Assembly (NCBI GenBank): GCA_027487835.1
Contig: JAIYCU010000029.1
Coordinates: 124,001-188,000 of the forward strand
Source of the DNA: Bacteroidota bacterium
Lineage (GTDB): Bacteria; Bacteroidota; Bacteroidia; UKL13-3
Direction of reading: 5' to 3'
DNA: 64,000 nucleotides
Positions 46,452-54,929 of this stretch are shown one piece after another. Numbering within the stretch: position 1 is the first letter of the stretch; every line of letters starts with the position of its first letter. The position numbers and the translations under genes are program-made. The notes below the pieces were generated by a model that saw only the letters and a list, made by a program, of their open reading frames with translations, was not told the origin of the DNA and ran no database searches.

Positions 46452-47362
46452 TCTAGCACAAAGGTAGTACCTTCTTGGGCAATTCTAGTGTTCGGAAATT
46501 CTTCTTTTGCTTCATTTAATAATGGAGATAAATCTTCGTACCGCGAAGAAAAATGTCCAATTATTAATTGGTTTGCATTTGCAGCTTTAGCAACCATTCC
46601 GGCTTGTTTCGCTGTTGTGTGCATGGTAGTAATGGCTCTATCCAGTTTATCATGCATAAAGGTTGCCTCATGATACAAATAATCTGCATCTTGAATTGCT
46701 TTAATCACTCTGTCATCATACAAAGTATCCGAGCAATAGGCATATGAAATTGGCCTTGAGCTAGGTAATGTTAGTAATTCATTTTTTACCCTAGCACCTT
46801 CCGGAGATAAATAATCTTTACCCATTTTGATATCATTATAATGAGTAAATGGAATTTTATTTCTTTGACAAGCATCAACATTTAATTTTTTTAGGATGCT
46901 TCTTTCCTCAAACATATAACCAATGGTTGGAACTCTATGAAATAGCGGAAATGCTTTAACACTAAAATATAAATTCTCAAACACAATCGATTCTTTGTTT
47001 GGATCAAGCCTATGATAATGTAAAGGGAACGAAAAGGTAGTTTCTGAGTATTTAAAAAATACATCCAAAATTTCAAATAATTCAGTAGGTCCATACACAT
47101 GCACAGGCTGCAAATGTTTCATCAAATTCATTGAGAGTAATAGTCCTGGCAGGCCTAGAATATGGTCGCCATGCACGTGGCTTATAAAAATATGTGAAAG
47201 TTTTGAACGCTTTATTTTAAAACGTTGTAATTGCATTTGTGTGCCTTCTCCGCAATCAATTAATAAATGATGATCGCATATATTTACATATTGCCCGCTA
47301 GGGTGCCTATTAAGCGTTGGAGAGGCAGAGCTATTTCCTAATATGGTTACTTCAAATGACAT
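46448..47362 (-). CDS. rnz: Ribonuclease Z
   Basis: RNase Z cleaves tRNA precursors 3' of the discriminator base. The metallo-beta-lactamase motif HVHGDH is at about residues 62-67, with HRVPTIGYMFEE, the AYCSDTLYD segment, YHEATF and GHFSSRY supplying the other ligands. The 304 residues fit the short bacterial form. It is the middle gene of a three-gene minus-strand unit, 1 nt after the upstream STAS-like gene. Confidence 0.95.
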   Translation of the reverse strand: MSFEVTILGNSSASPTLNRHPSGQYVNICDHHLLIDCGEGTQMQLQRFKIKRSKLSHIFISHVHGDHILGLPGLLLSMNLMKHLQPVHVYGPTELFEILDVFFKYSETTFSFPLHYHRLDPNKESIVFENLYFSVKAFPLFHRVPTIGYMFEERSILKKLNVDACQRNKIPFTHYNDIKMGKDYLSPEGARVKNELLTLPSSRPISYAYCSDTLYDDRVIKAIQDADYLYHEATFMHDKLDRAITTMHTTAKQAGMVAKAANANQLIIGHFSSRYEDLSPLLNEAKEEFPNTRIAQEGTTFVLE

Positions 47363-47363
47363 A

Positions 47364-47732
47364 TTATTCTTCGTCGGCTAAAAATTGCTTCTCTAATTGG
47401 TCCATATAAACATACTCAATTGCTTCATGTTTTGTAGGCACCAATACAATTCCATTATCTGCAAATATATCCATCCATTCTTCTTTGCCATTGAAGCAAA
47501 CCAATAAGCTCAAGGTTTCAGCGCATAATATTTGTATCTTAAGCAAAGGCTCAAAACAATTCTCGTCAAAAAGTTCAACCCCTTGTAAGTCTAGCAATAC
47601 ATATTTTATTTCATTATCTTTCTTTTCGGTTTGAACCAAATGTAGCTGATGGTTAGCTTCGCTCACATCGAGCCTATGACTGCTCGCCTTAACTACGATA
47701 TATTGTTCGGTTTTTTCCATTGAATCTTTCAT
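47364..47732 (-). CDS. Small STAS-like protein
   Basis: The 122 residues show a beta/alpha pattern (KYVLLDLQGVELFDENCF, then LSLLVCFNGKEEWMDIFADN) like STAS or anti-sigma-antagonist domains, in which the Asp/Ser loop after the central strand is functional. The usual phospho-Ser is not obvious here. It lies 1 nt upstream of rnz, so a role tied to RNA metabolism or simple operon membership is possible. Dispersed-motif copy 11 is read as VQTE near its N-terminus. Confidence 0.6.
   Translation of the reverse strand: MKDSMEKTEQYIVVKASSHRLDVSEANHQLHLVQTEKKDNEIKYVLLDLQGVELFDENCFEPLLKIQILCAETLSLLVCFNGKEEWMDIFADNGIVLVPTKHEAIEYVYMDQLEKQFLADEE
47627..47637 (+). repeat. Dispersed motif, copy 11 (in the STAS-like gene)
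   Basis: TTTCGGTTTGAACCAAATG. On the coding (minus) strand it is read as VQTE. Confidence 0.85.
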
Positions 47733-47766
47733 CTTTGCCCCACCTTAATGCTCGAAAATAAAAAAA

Positions 47767-48531
47767 ATGATGAACAAATTAGCTTTTATTACTGGCGCTT
47801 CTGCCGGAATTGGTGAAGCCACTGCAAGATTATTGGCTTCCAATGGCTACAATCTTATTTTAGCTGCAAGGCGAAAAGATAGAGTTGACGCGCTTTGTCA
47901 GGAGCTTTCAGCTACATTTGGGGTCAAAACAGCACCCTGTATTTTTGATGTAAGATTTAAGGAACAAGTTTTTAATGCCATAGATTCTTTACCTGATTGG
48001 TGTAAAGAAATTGATGTTTTAGTAAACAATGCTGGTTTGGCAAGTGGGCTTTCAACTTTGGATAAAGGAAACTTGGATGATTGGGAAAACATGATAGATA
48101 CCAATGTGAAAGGGTTGCTATTTGTAACTAGGAAATTATCTCCAGGAATGTTGGAAAGGGGCAAGGGGCATATCATCAATATTGCAAGCATTGCAGGCAA
48201 AGAGGTATATGCAAATGGAAATGTATATTGCGCCACAAAATTTGCTGTAGACGCATTAAACAAGGGCATGAGGATAGAGTTTTCGGCTGCACCTGTAAAG
48301 GTTACAGGTATTTATCCTGGTGCCGTAGAGACAGAATTTTCAATTGTTAGATTTCATGGCGACGAAGAACGAGCCAAAAAGATTTACGAAGGATACGATA
48401 GCTTATTAGCAATTGATATTGCCGATGCTATTTTATATGCAATTACGCGTCCGGCACATGTGAATATTAATGAACTCATCATCATGCCAACGGCTCAACC
48501 TATGCCAGGCATTATTCATAAAAAGAGTTAA
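47767..48531 (+). CDS. Short-chain dehydrogenase/reductase, YdfG-like
   Basis: This 254-residue classical SDR has the cofactor loop GASAGIGE at about residues 9-16, an RRKDR segment after strand 2 that favours NADP(H), NNAG near 87, the Ser of the catalytic triad in NIASIAG and YCATK near 154-158. It resembles YdfG-type 3-hydroxy acid or serine dehydrogenases, but the substrate cannot be fixed. A second ATG at 47770 may be the start. Its stop overlaps the prfB stop by 4 bp on the other strand. Confidence 0.92.
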   Translation: MMNKLAFITGASAGIGEATARLLASNGYNLILAARRKDRVDALCQELSATFGVKTAPCIFDVRFKEQVFNAIDSLPDWCKEIDVLVNNAGLASGLSTLDKGNLDDWENMIDTNVKGLLFVTRKLSPGMLERGKGHIINIASIAGKEVYANGNVYCATKFAVDALNKGMRIEFSAAPVKVTGIYPGAVETEFSIVRFHGDEERAKKIYEGYDSLLAIDIADAILYAITRPAHVNINELIIMPTAQPMPGIIHKKS

Positions 48532-49614
48532 TGACTAGCGTTCTCCATTAGATAAGCTTTGATAAACTCATCTAAACCTCCATCCATTACATGTTGTACA
48601 TCTGAGGTTTCAACGTCGGTGCGCAAATCTTTGACAAGTTTATAGGGATGAAAAACGTAATTCCTAATTTGACTACCCCATTCAATTCTTTTCTTGCCTG
48701 CTTCAACCATGGCTTTTGCTTCATTGCGTTTGCGCAATTCAAGCTCATACAACTGAGATTTAATCATTTGTAAGGCCCTTTCTTTATTTCCAATTTGTGA
48801 GCGTTCAACCTGACAAACCACCACAATCCCGCTTGGTTTATGGGTAAGCTGAACTTTGGTTTCTACCTTATTCACATTTTGGCCTCCCGCACCGCCAGAT
48901 CTTGAGGTTTGCATTTCTATATCTGCATCTTTAATCTCAATTTCTATGGTATCATCAATCAAAGGATAAACATAAACGGAGGCAAACGAGGTATGCCTTC
49001 TGGCATTTGAATCAAAAGGCGAAATCCTCACTAAACGATGTACGCCATTTTCACTCTTTAAAAACCCATATGCAAATTCTCCACTCACCTCAATGGTGCA
49101 AGATTTTATGCCAGCACCATCGCCTGCTTGTTCTTCTACTACCTGCGCTTTTAAACCACGTTTATCGGCATACATAATATACATGCGCATGAGCATTTCT
49201 GCCCAATCTTGGCTTTCTGTACCGCCTGCTCCAGAATTTATTTGCAGCAAGCAATTCATCTGGTCTTCCTCCCCGCTGAGCATGTTTTTAAATTCTAACT
49301 CTTCAAGCAGTTTTTTGGTGCTGGTATAGTTTTTTTCTACCTCTTCTTCGGTGCCTTCACCTGCTTGGAAAAATTCATATAAAACAGCTAAATCATCTAT
49401 AGACGTTATAACACCTTCGTAGGCGTCGGTCCATATTTTTTTCTGTTTGGTCGCTTTAAGCAGCTTTTCAGCCTCCTTGGGGTTATCCCAAAAGTCTGGC
49501 ATTAAACTACGTGCTTCTTCGTCTTTTATATCTAGTAATTTGGTATCAACGTCAAAGATACCTCCTCAGGGCTTCTGCCCTTAAACCTAAGTCTTTTAGT
49601 TGCTCACTTGTCAT
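48528..49614 (-). CDS. prfB: Peptide chain release factor 2 (programmed +1 frameshift)
   Basis: RF2 releases peptides at UGA and UAA. The gene needs a +1 frameshift. Frame 0 starts at the ATG at 49614 ([20 protein letters not shown], 20 codons) and meets UGA at 49554-49552. Translation then resumes at GAC (49553) and runs through DVDTKLLD into the long frame, giving 361 residues. The stop-recognition tripeptide SPF is at about 198-200 and the catalytic GGQ at about 243-245 ([13 protein letters not shown]). The frame-1 segment alone starts at MPDFWDN (49502) and would lack the N-terminal 37 residues. Confidence 0.95.
49551..49566 (-). promoter_or_regulatory. prfB autoregulatory frameshift site
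   Basis: On the minus strand the sequence reads AGGAGG TAT CTT TGA C: an internal Shine-Dalgarno 3 nt before CUU, then in-frame UGA followed by C. This is the classic RF2 slippage signal. Low RF2 stalls the ribosome at UGA and favours the shift. Confidence 0.95.
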
Positions 49615-49641
49615 CGCGCTAAAATTTTATGCTTGCTTATA

Positions 49642-51453
49642 TTAAGACATTCCCATAGAAGACTTTGCGCGCTTACGTTCATTTTCATCTAAATGAATTT
49701 TACGCAAACGCAAAGAGTTAGGTGTAATTTCAACCAGTTCATCTCCTTGTATATATTCCATACATTCTTCTAATGAGAAGTTAATTTTAGGTGCCATTCT
49801 CATTTTATCATCTGTACCAGAGGCACGCATATTGGTTAACTTCTTTTCTTTGGTAATATTCACAACTAAATCGTCTTGACGATTGGTTTCACCAATGATT
49901 TGACCCATGTAAATATTTTCACCTGGTTCTACAAAAAAGCTTCCACGGTCTTGCAATTTATCAATAGAATAGGCAATGGCTTTTCCTTGTTCTCCTGAAA
50001 TCATTACGCCACTTCCTCTATTAGGAATTGTACCTTTCCAAGGTTCAAAAGCTTTAAAACGATGTGCCATGATAGCCTCACCAGCAGTTGCTGTAAGTAC
50101 ATTATTTCTTAAACCTATAATACCTCTTGATGGAATTTCAAACTCAAGGTGAATTAAATCTCCTTTAGGTTCCATCACTAGCATGTCACCTTTTCTTTGG
50201 CTTACTAGTTCAATTACTTTACCTGAGTATTCTTCAGGTACATTAACTGTAAGAATTTCAATAGGCTCACATTTTGCCCCATCAATTTCTTTAATGATAA
50301 CTTGTGGTTGACCCACTTGAAGTTCATATCCTTCTCTGCGCATGGTTTCAATCAAAACAGACAAGTGAAGAATACCTCTACCAAACACTAAATATGAATC
50401 TGCAGCACCTGTTTCTTCAACTCTTAGTGCAAGATTTTTTTCTAATTCTTTGAATAAACGATCACGTAAATGTCGTGAAGTTACAAACTTACCTTCCTTG
50501 CCAAAAAATGGAGAATTGTTGATGGTAAACAACATATTCATGGTTGGCTCATCAATTTTGATTGGAATTAAACCTTCTGGATTTTCAAAATCAGCAATGG
50601 TATCGCCAATTTCAAAACCTTCAATACCCATCACCGCGCAAATATCACCTGCTAAAGCTTCTTCAACCTTCATTTTGCCTAAGCCTTCAAAGGTGTATAA
50701 TTCTTTGATTCTAGATTTTTGAATGCTACCATCGCGCTTAACGATACTAACAGGTTGGTTAACCTTAATATTGCCTCTTAAAATTCTACCAATTGCTATC
50801 CTTCCCGTAAATGAAGAATAATCTAAAGAGGTAATTTGCATCTGTAAAGTACCTTCATGCACTATTGGCGCCGGGATTTCTGAAATAATATCATCTAATA
50901 ATGGGGTGAAATCGGTAGAAGGATTTTTCCAATCTCTTCCCATCCAACCCATTTTTGAGCTGCCATAAACTGTGTGAAAGTTCAATTGCTCCTCATTTGC
51001 TTCTAAGTTAAAGAATAACTCAAATACAGCGTCATGTACTTCGTCAGGGCGACAATTAGGTTTGTCTACCTTGTTAATAACTACGATAGGTTTTTTACCT
51101 AAAGCAAGTGCTTTTTGTAACACAAACCTTGTTTGAGGCATAGGTCCTTCAAATGCATCAACTAATAATAAAACACCATCAGCCATATTTAAAACGCGTT
51201 CAACCTCACCGCCAAAGTCACTGTGACCAGGTGTATCTATAATGTTAATCTTTACACCTTTGTAATTTACCGAAATGTTTTTCGCTAAAATGGTTATCCC
51301 ACGTTCACGCTCCAAGTCGTTGTTATCTAAAATTAACTCTCCTTTCTCTTGGTTTTCACGGAAAAGTTGTGTCTGATGAATGATTTTGTCTACCAAGGTT
51401 GTTTTTCCATGGTCAACGTGTGCAATAATTGCTATATTTCTGATATTCTGCAT
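49642..51453 (-). CDS. typA: TypA/BipA ribosome-associated GTPase
   Basis: This translational GTPase is linked to 50S assembly and stress adaptation. The order is G domain (G1 AHVDHGKTT at about 11-19, switch I RERGITILAKN, G3 DTPGHSDF, G4 NKVD), EF-Tu-like domain 2, and C-terminal domains ending in the BipA-specific region (SGTDDKMRMAPKINFSLEE). The 603 residues are normal. I chose the ATG at 51453; a GTG at 51459 is possible. prfB begins 27 nt downstream, so the two may be co-transcribed. Confidence 0.96.
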   Translation of the reverse strand: MQNIRNIAIIAHVDHGKTTLVDKIIHQTQLFRENQEKGELILDNNDLERERGITILAKNISVNYKGVKINIIDTPGHSDFGGEVERVLNMADGVLLLVDAFEGPMPQTRFVLQKALALGKKPIVVINKVDKPNCRPDEVHDAVFELFFNLEANEEQLNFHTVYGSSKMGWMGRDWKNPSTDFTPLLDDIISEIPAPIVHEGTLQMQITSLDYSSFTGRIAIGRILRGNIKVNQPVSIVKRDGSIQKSRIKELYTFEGLGKMKVEEALAGDICAVMGIEGFEIGDTIADFENPEGLIPIKIDEPTMNMLFTINNSPFFGKEGKFVTSRHLRDRLFKELEKNLALRVEETGAADSYLVFGRGILHLSVLIETMRREGYELQVGQPQVIIKEIDGAKCEPIEILTVNVPEEYSGKVIELVSQRKGDMLVMEPKGDLIHLEFEIPSRGIIGLRNNVLTATAGEAIMAHRFKAFEPWKGTIPNRGSGVMISGEQGKAIAYSIDKLQDRGSFFVEPGENIYMGQIIGETNRQDDLVVNITKEKKLTNMRASGTDDKMRMAPKINFSLEECMEYIQGDELVEITPNSLRLRKIHLDENERKRAKSSMGMS

Positions 51454-51635
51454 ATTCACTTTTAAAGGGCTGCAAATTTAGTGATTTTCAGGCGATTTGC
51501 CCACATTAACCTGTTGCCAATTTAAACTTTGTCCTAAAACAGGACCTAAATGAACTAGTTTTGACCCCTGTGAACTGCCTTAATAAAGGTTTTCACAAAC
51601 TTTTCTTAACAAGGTTATTTTTATGTAAATAATCC

Positions 51636-51643
51636 TAAATTTG
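51636..51643 (+). promoter_or_regulatory. -7 element upstream of the metal operon
   Basis: TAAATTTG matches TAnnTTTG. A transcript would start around 51650, inside the first coding frame. The -33 element is weak. Confidence 0.55.
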
Positions 51644-52051
51644 CATATTCTGAAACGAATTCTTGCCATATCACTTGCTTTTTTATTATTGCTTAGCCAT
51701 TTTGGTGTGCATGCAAAATCGCATTATTGTATGGGTAGACTTACCCATTTGCAATTCTTTGCACTTGAAGAAAATAGTTCAGCGAATTTGTGCGCCTGTG
51801 GGGAAACCTATGAAAAATCAGGTTGCTGTCATGACGTTGAAGTTCATGCATCAAACGATGAATTGGGGATTGGTCAATCTTCGCTCTCTTTGCCAAAAAT
51901 GCAACTTGATGGTAAAGTTACTTATGCTTCCAAGTTTTTTCGGTTTGAACCAAAATTAACCCAAGTTCCAATTGCAGATAATGTATGGTTTAGAACGCTA
52001 GCGCCTCCCCAATGGCTTATTAGCTGGGAGATTACCAAGTTGTTGATTTAA
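51641..52051 (+). CDS. Cys/His-rich envelope protein of a probable metal operon
   Basis: After a signal peptide (KRILAISLAFLLLLSHFGVHA) comes a Cys/His-rich region (SHYCMGR, CACGE, SGCCHDVE) that could bind a soft metal. This HYC-CC pattern occurs in small Bacteroidota proteins next to HMA and TonB receptor genes. No ATG precedes the signal peptide: the TTG at 51641 lies inside the -7 element, and CTG at 51650 directly precedes KRIL, so the true start is uncertain. An HMA-domain gene follows after 70 nt. Dispersed-motif copy 12 is read as RFEP. Confidence 0.8.
   Translation: MHILKRILAISLAFLLLLSHFGVHAKSHYCMGRLTHLQFFALEENSSANLCACGETYEKSGCCHDVEVHASNDELGIGQSSLSLPKMQLDGKVTYASKFFRFEPKLTQVPIADNVWFRTLAPPQWLISWEITKLLI
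51941..51951 (+). repeat. Dispersed motif, copy 12 (in the Cys/His-rich gene)
   Basis: TTTTCGGTTTGAACCAAAAT, a full match to the consensus, read as RFEP. Confidence 0.85.
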
Positions 52052-52121
52052 GATTTTTTAGTTTTTAGTATTACCTTTAACCCTTTGGGTAAATTATTTT
52101 AAATTATTAAATCAAAAAAAT

Positions 52122-52487
52122 ATGAAAATCAATATTCGTTTAGTTCTAGTACTAATCATTTTCGCCTTGGGCGTTTCGGTTCAAGCCAAAAAAAAAAAAA
52201 AAAAAGTTACCATCGATACCATTACTGTTTTTGGGAATTGCGGCATGTGTAAAACACGCATCGAAGCCGCTTTAGATGCCAAAGGCGTTAAAAGCGCAGA
52301 GTGGAATATTCAAACTAAGAAATTAGTGGTTGCTTATGTGCCTGCAAAAATTTCTTTGGAAGAAATAAAAGCATTGGTTACAGCTGCAGGACATGATACA
52401 GAAACAAAAAAGGCCGAAGATGCAGTTTATAAGACCTTGCCTGGCTGTTGCTTATTTAGAGAAAATCCGAATACGCATACAGACTAA
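52122..52487 (+). CDS. Secreted heavy-metal-associated (HMA) domain protein
   Basis: The 121 residues have a signal peptide (LVLVLIIFALGVSVQA), a run of six Lys, and an HMA fold with the metal-binding motif GNCGMCKTRIE (Cys40 and Cys43). The motif is CxxC, as in copper chaperones. A further CC lies near residue 113. It should bind Cu(I) or a similar ion in the periplasm and may pass it to or from the TonB receptor encoded next. The Lys run is encoded by 18 consecutive A. Its TAA overlaps the receptor ATG by 1 nt. Confidence 0.88.
   Translation: MKINIRLVLVLIIFALGVSVQAKKKKKKVTIDTITVFGNCGMCKTRIEAALDAKGVKSAEWNIQTKKLVVAYVPAKISLEEIKALVTAAGHDTETKKAEDAVYKTLPGCCLFRENPNTHTD
52188..52205 (+). repeat. 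18-A homopolymer inside the HMA gene
   Basis: Eighteen consecutive A encode six Lys right after the signal peptide. The tract is long enough for replication or transcription slippage to change the frame. Confidence 0.9.
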
Positions 52488-54778
52488 TGCAAAGGTTTTT
52501 ATTAGGGTTTCTGGGCTTTTTTTGCTGTCAAGTAATAAAAGCTCAGGAAACTACTTTACTGCAGGGTATAGTAGTAGAAACAAGCACTAAGGGCGCATTT
52601 TCTCCCATTAGTGGCGCCGTTATTTTTTGGAAAGGAGCAACAGTCTCCGTTAACTCTGATAGTAATGGGGTATTTAAAATACCCATGAAAACATTGCAAA
52701 AATACTTAATTGTTTTAGCCACAGGTTATAAATCTGATACAATTTTAGTGAATGATACCAATCGTTTGAAAGTTCTATTGGTAAGTAAATCCCAATTACA
52801 AGAGGCATTAGTTACCTATGAACGTAAAAGTTCTGAAATTTCATTTATTGATCCTTGGAAGACAACTATCATGAATGAAAAGGAGTTGTTTAAAGCAGCT
52901 TGTTGTAATTTAAGTGAGAGTTTTGAAACCAATCCAAGTGTTGATGTAGCATTTACAGACGCACTCACGGGGGCTAAGCAAATTCAAATGCTAGGACTTG
53001 CCGGACAATACACCCAAGTTAGTCTTGAACAAATACCCGGTGTTAGAAGTATTGCCAGTAATGCTGGGTTGGCTTATATACCCGGCGCTTGGATTAATTC
53101 TATTCAAATGTCTAAAGGTGTTGGTTCTGTAGTGAATGGTTTTGAAAGTATTGCGGGTTTAATTAATGTGGAACTGCATGAGCCTGATGTAAAAGATAAA
53201 GCATTGTTTAATGTTTATGCGGGCGAAGGGGGTAGGTATGAAGCCAATGCAGTATTTGCTCATAAGCCTAATCCGTTTTTTGCACAAAGCTTTTTGTTGC
53301 ATGCCAATACTACAACTTTACGGATGGATAGAAATGAAGATGGCTTTATGGATAATCCAATTGGAAGGCAATATAATTTGATGTATCGATTTAAGCTAGA
53401 TCCCAAAAATGGATGGATTTTCCAAGGTGCTTTGCAAGGTTTACAAGACAATAGAACAGGGGGCGAGTTGAACTTTGATAAGGATAAATTTAAAAACAAT
53501 GATACCAGTTTACCTTATGGCATACAAAGCCAAGTCACACGCTTATATGGTTTTGGTAAAGTAGGCTATGTATTTCCAGCCAAGAAGTATAAAAGTATTG
53601 GTTTACAATACAACTTTGTTCATCAGAATAATGAGCAGATGTTTGGCATCACTCAATATTTGGCAAACATGAATAGTAATTACCTTAATTTAATTTACCA
53701 AAGTATTATTGCAAATTCCAACCATAAATATAGAACTGGTTTAACTTTTCAGCAAGATAAAGTGCATGAGAAAATCTCGGCATTTAGAATTATGAATACT
53801 GGAAACTCATTCTTGGATGGCAGTTTACAGCATTTTCAGCGCAATGAAATGGTTAGTGGTGCATTCTTTGAATATACATACACGCATCTTACCAAGTTTA
53901 CATTTGTGAGTGGAATTAGAGCAGATTATCACAATTACTTTGGGTGGTTGCTTAGCCCAAGAATCCATATAAGGTTTGCCCCTAATGATAATTTTGTGCT
54001 AAGGGCTTCTGCAGGTCGTGGCTGGCGTACTGCTAATTTATTGGCCGAAAATTCTAATGTATGGGTAAGTAATAGAGTGATGCGTATATGGCCGCAAACT
54101 ACACAATTTAATAATTGGCCTACGTATGGCTTTAAACCAGAGTCGGCTTGGAACATGGGCTTAAACTTAACCTACGATTTTAAGTTAAATTATCGCAAGG
54201 GCACCTTGAGTGCCGATTACTATTATTCATTTTTCGATAACAGAGTATTAGTGGATAGGGATTATCAGGCAAGTAATGCCGAAGTGTATGCTACCCAATC
54301 TTATTCTAATAGTATTCAAGTTCAGTTAGATTATTCTCCATTTAGAAGATTTGATATACGAATGGCCTACCGATATTATCAAGTGGAAGCTAGGTATTGG
54401 AGTAATTGGCAGCAAGAGGTTTTAATTGCGCCCCACCGAGGATTTATAAATTTGGCATATCAAACCAAAAGCAAATGGGGTTTTGATCTTACAGGTAATT
54501 TAACTGGCCCAAAAAGATTGCCCTCTGCCGCAACCGCAAGTGAAATGCATGCTTGGAATGATTATTCTCCTGTGTTTTCTATAATAAATGTACAGCTTAC
54601 CAAATCCTTTAAAAAGAATTTAGATGTTTATATAGGTTGTGAGAATATCTTTAACTACAAACAAGCTAATGCCATCATTGATGGCATGCAACCTTACGGT
54701 CAGCATTTTGATGCAGGATTGATTTGGGGACCCGTATTTGGACGGATGATTTATGGCGGAATTCGCTGGCGCTTATAG
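52487..54778 (+). CDS. TonB-dependent outer-membrane receptor (probable metal uptake)
   Basis: The 763-residue receptor has a signal peptide (FLLGFLGFFCCQVIKAQ), a carboxypeptidase-regulatory-like domain (about 25-105), a plug domain (SESFETNPSVDVAFTD, GLAGQYTQVSLEQIPGVRS) and a beta-barrel ending in the aromatic-rich RMIYGGIRWRL. No SusD-like gene is adjacent, so it is not a typical glycan system. The coupled HMA gene and the Cys-rich gene upstream point to copper or another transition metal. AACCNLSE at the plug entrance adds two cysteines. It overlaps the HMA gene by 1 nt (TAATG). Confidence 0.92.
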   Translation: MQRFLLGFLGFFCCQVIKAQETTLLQGIVVETSTKGAFSPISGAVIFWKGATVSVNSDSNGVFKIPMKTLQKYLIVLATGYKSDTILVNDTNRLKVLLVSKSQLQEALVTYERKSSEISFIDPWKTTIMNEKELFKAACCNLSESFETNPSVDVAFTDALTGAKQIQMLGLAGQYTQVSLEQIPGVRSIASNAGLAYIPGAWINSIQMSKGVGSVVNGFESIAGLINVELHEPDVKDKALFNVYAGEGGRYEANAVFAHKPNPFFAQSFLLHANTTTLRMDRNEDGFMDNPIGRQYNLMYRFKLDPKNGWIFQGALQGLQDNRTGGELNFDKDKFKNNDTSLPYGIQSQVTRLYGFGKVGYVFPAKKYKSIGLQYNFVHQNNEQMFGITQYLANMNSNYLNLIYQSIIANSNHKYRTGLTFQQDKVHEKISAFRIMNTGNSFLDGSLQHFQRNEMVSGAFFEYTYTHLTKFTFVSGIRADYHNYFGWLLSPRIHIRFAPNDNFVLRASAGRGWRTANLLAENSNVWVSNRVMRIWPQTTQFNNWPTYGFKPESAWNMGLNLTYDFKLNYRKGTLSADYYYSFFDNRVLVDRDYQASNAEVYATQSYSNSIQVQLDYSPFRRFDIRMAYRYYQVEARYWSNWQQEVLIAPHRGFINLAYQTKSKWGFDLTGNLTGPKRLPSAATASEMHAWNDYSPVFSIINVQLTKSFKKNLDVYIGCENIFNYKQANAIIDGMQPYGQHFDAGLIWGPVFGRMIYGGIRWRL

Positions 54779-54789
54779 ACTTTAGGGGC

Positions 54790-54869
54790 GTGCCAAAAAA
54801 AACTTGTATTGATAAAAAATATGCTTATCCTTGCATATCAAATCAATTCAACTCATGCTTTTTTGGCAC
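54790..54869 (+). other. 80-nt nested inverted repeat (hairpin) upstream of rho
   Basis: Outer arms GTGCCAAAAAA (54790-54800) and TTTTTTGGCAC (54859-54869) enclose an inner hairpin ATATGC/GCATAT (54819-54824, 54833-54838) with an 8-nt loop. It lies between the receptor stop and the rho start. It could be a terminator, a rho leader element or a small mobile repeat. Confidence 0.6.
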
Positions 54870-54929
54870 CTTCTATGGTCCCTGCTGAGTAGAATCATTT
54901 AACTTTCAAATTAATATTCATATCCATAC

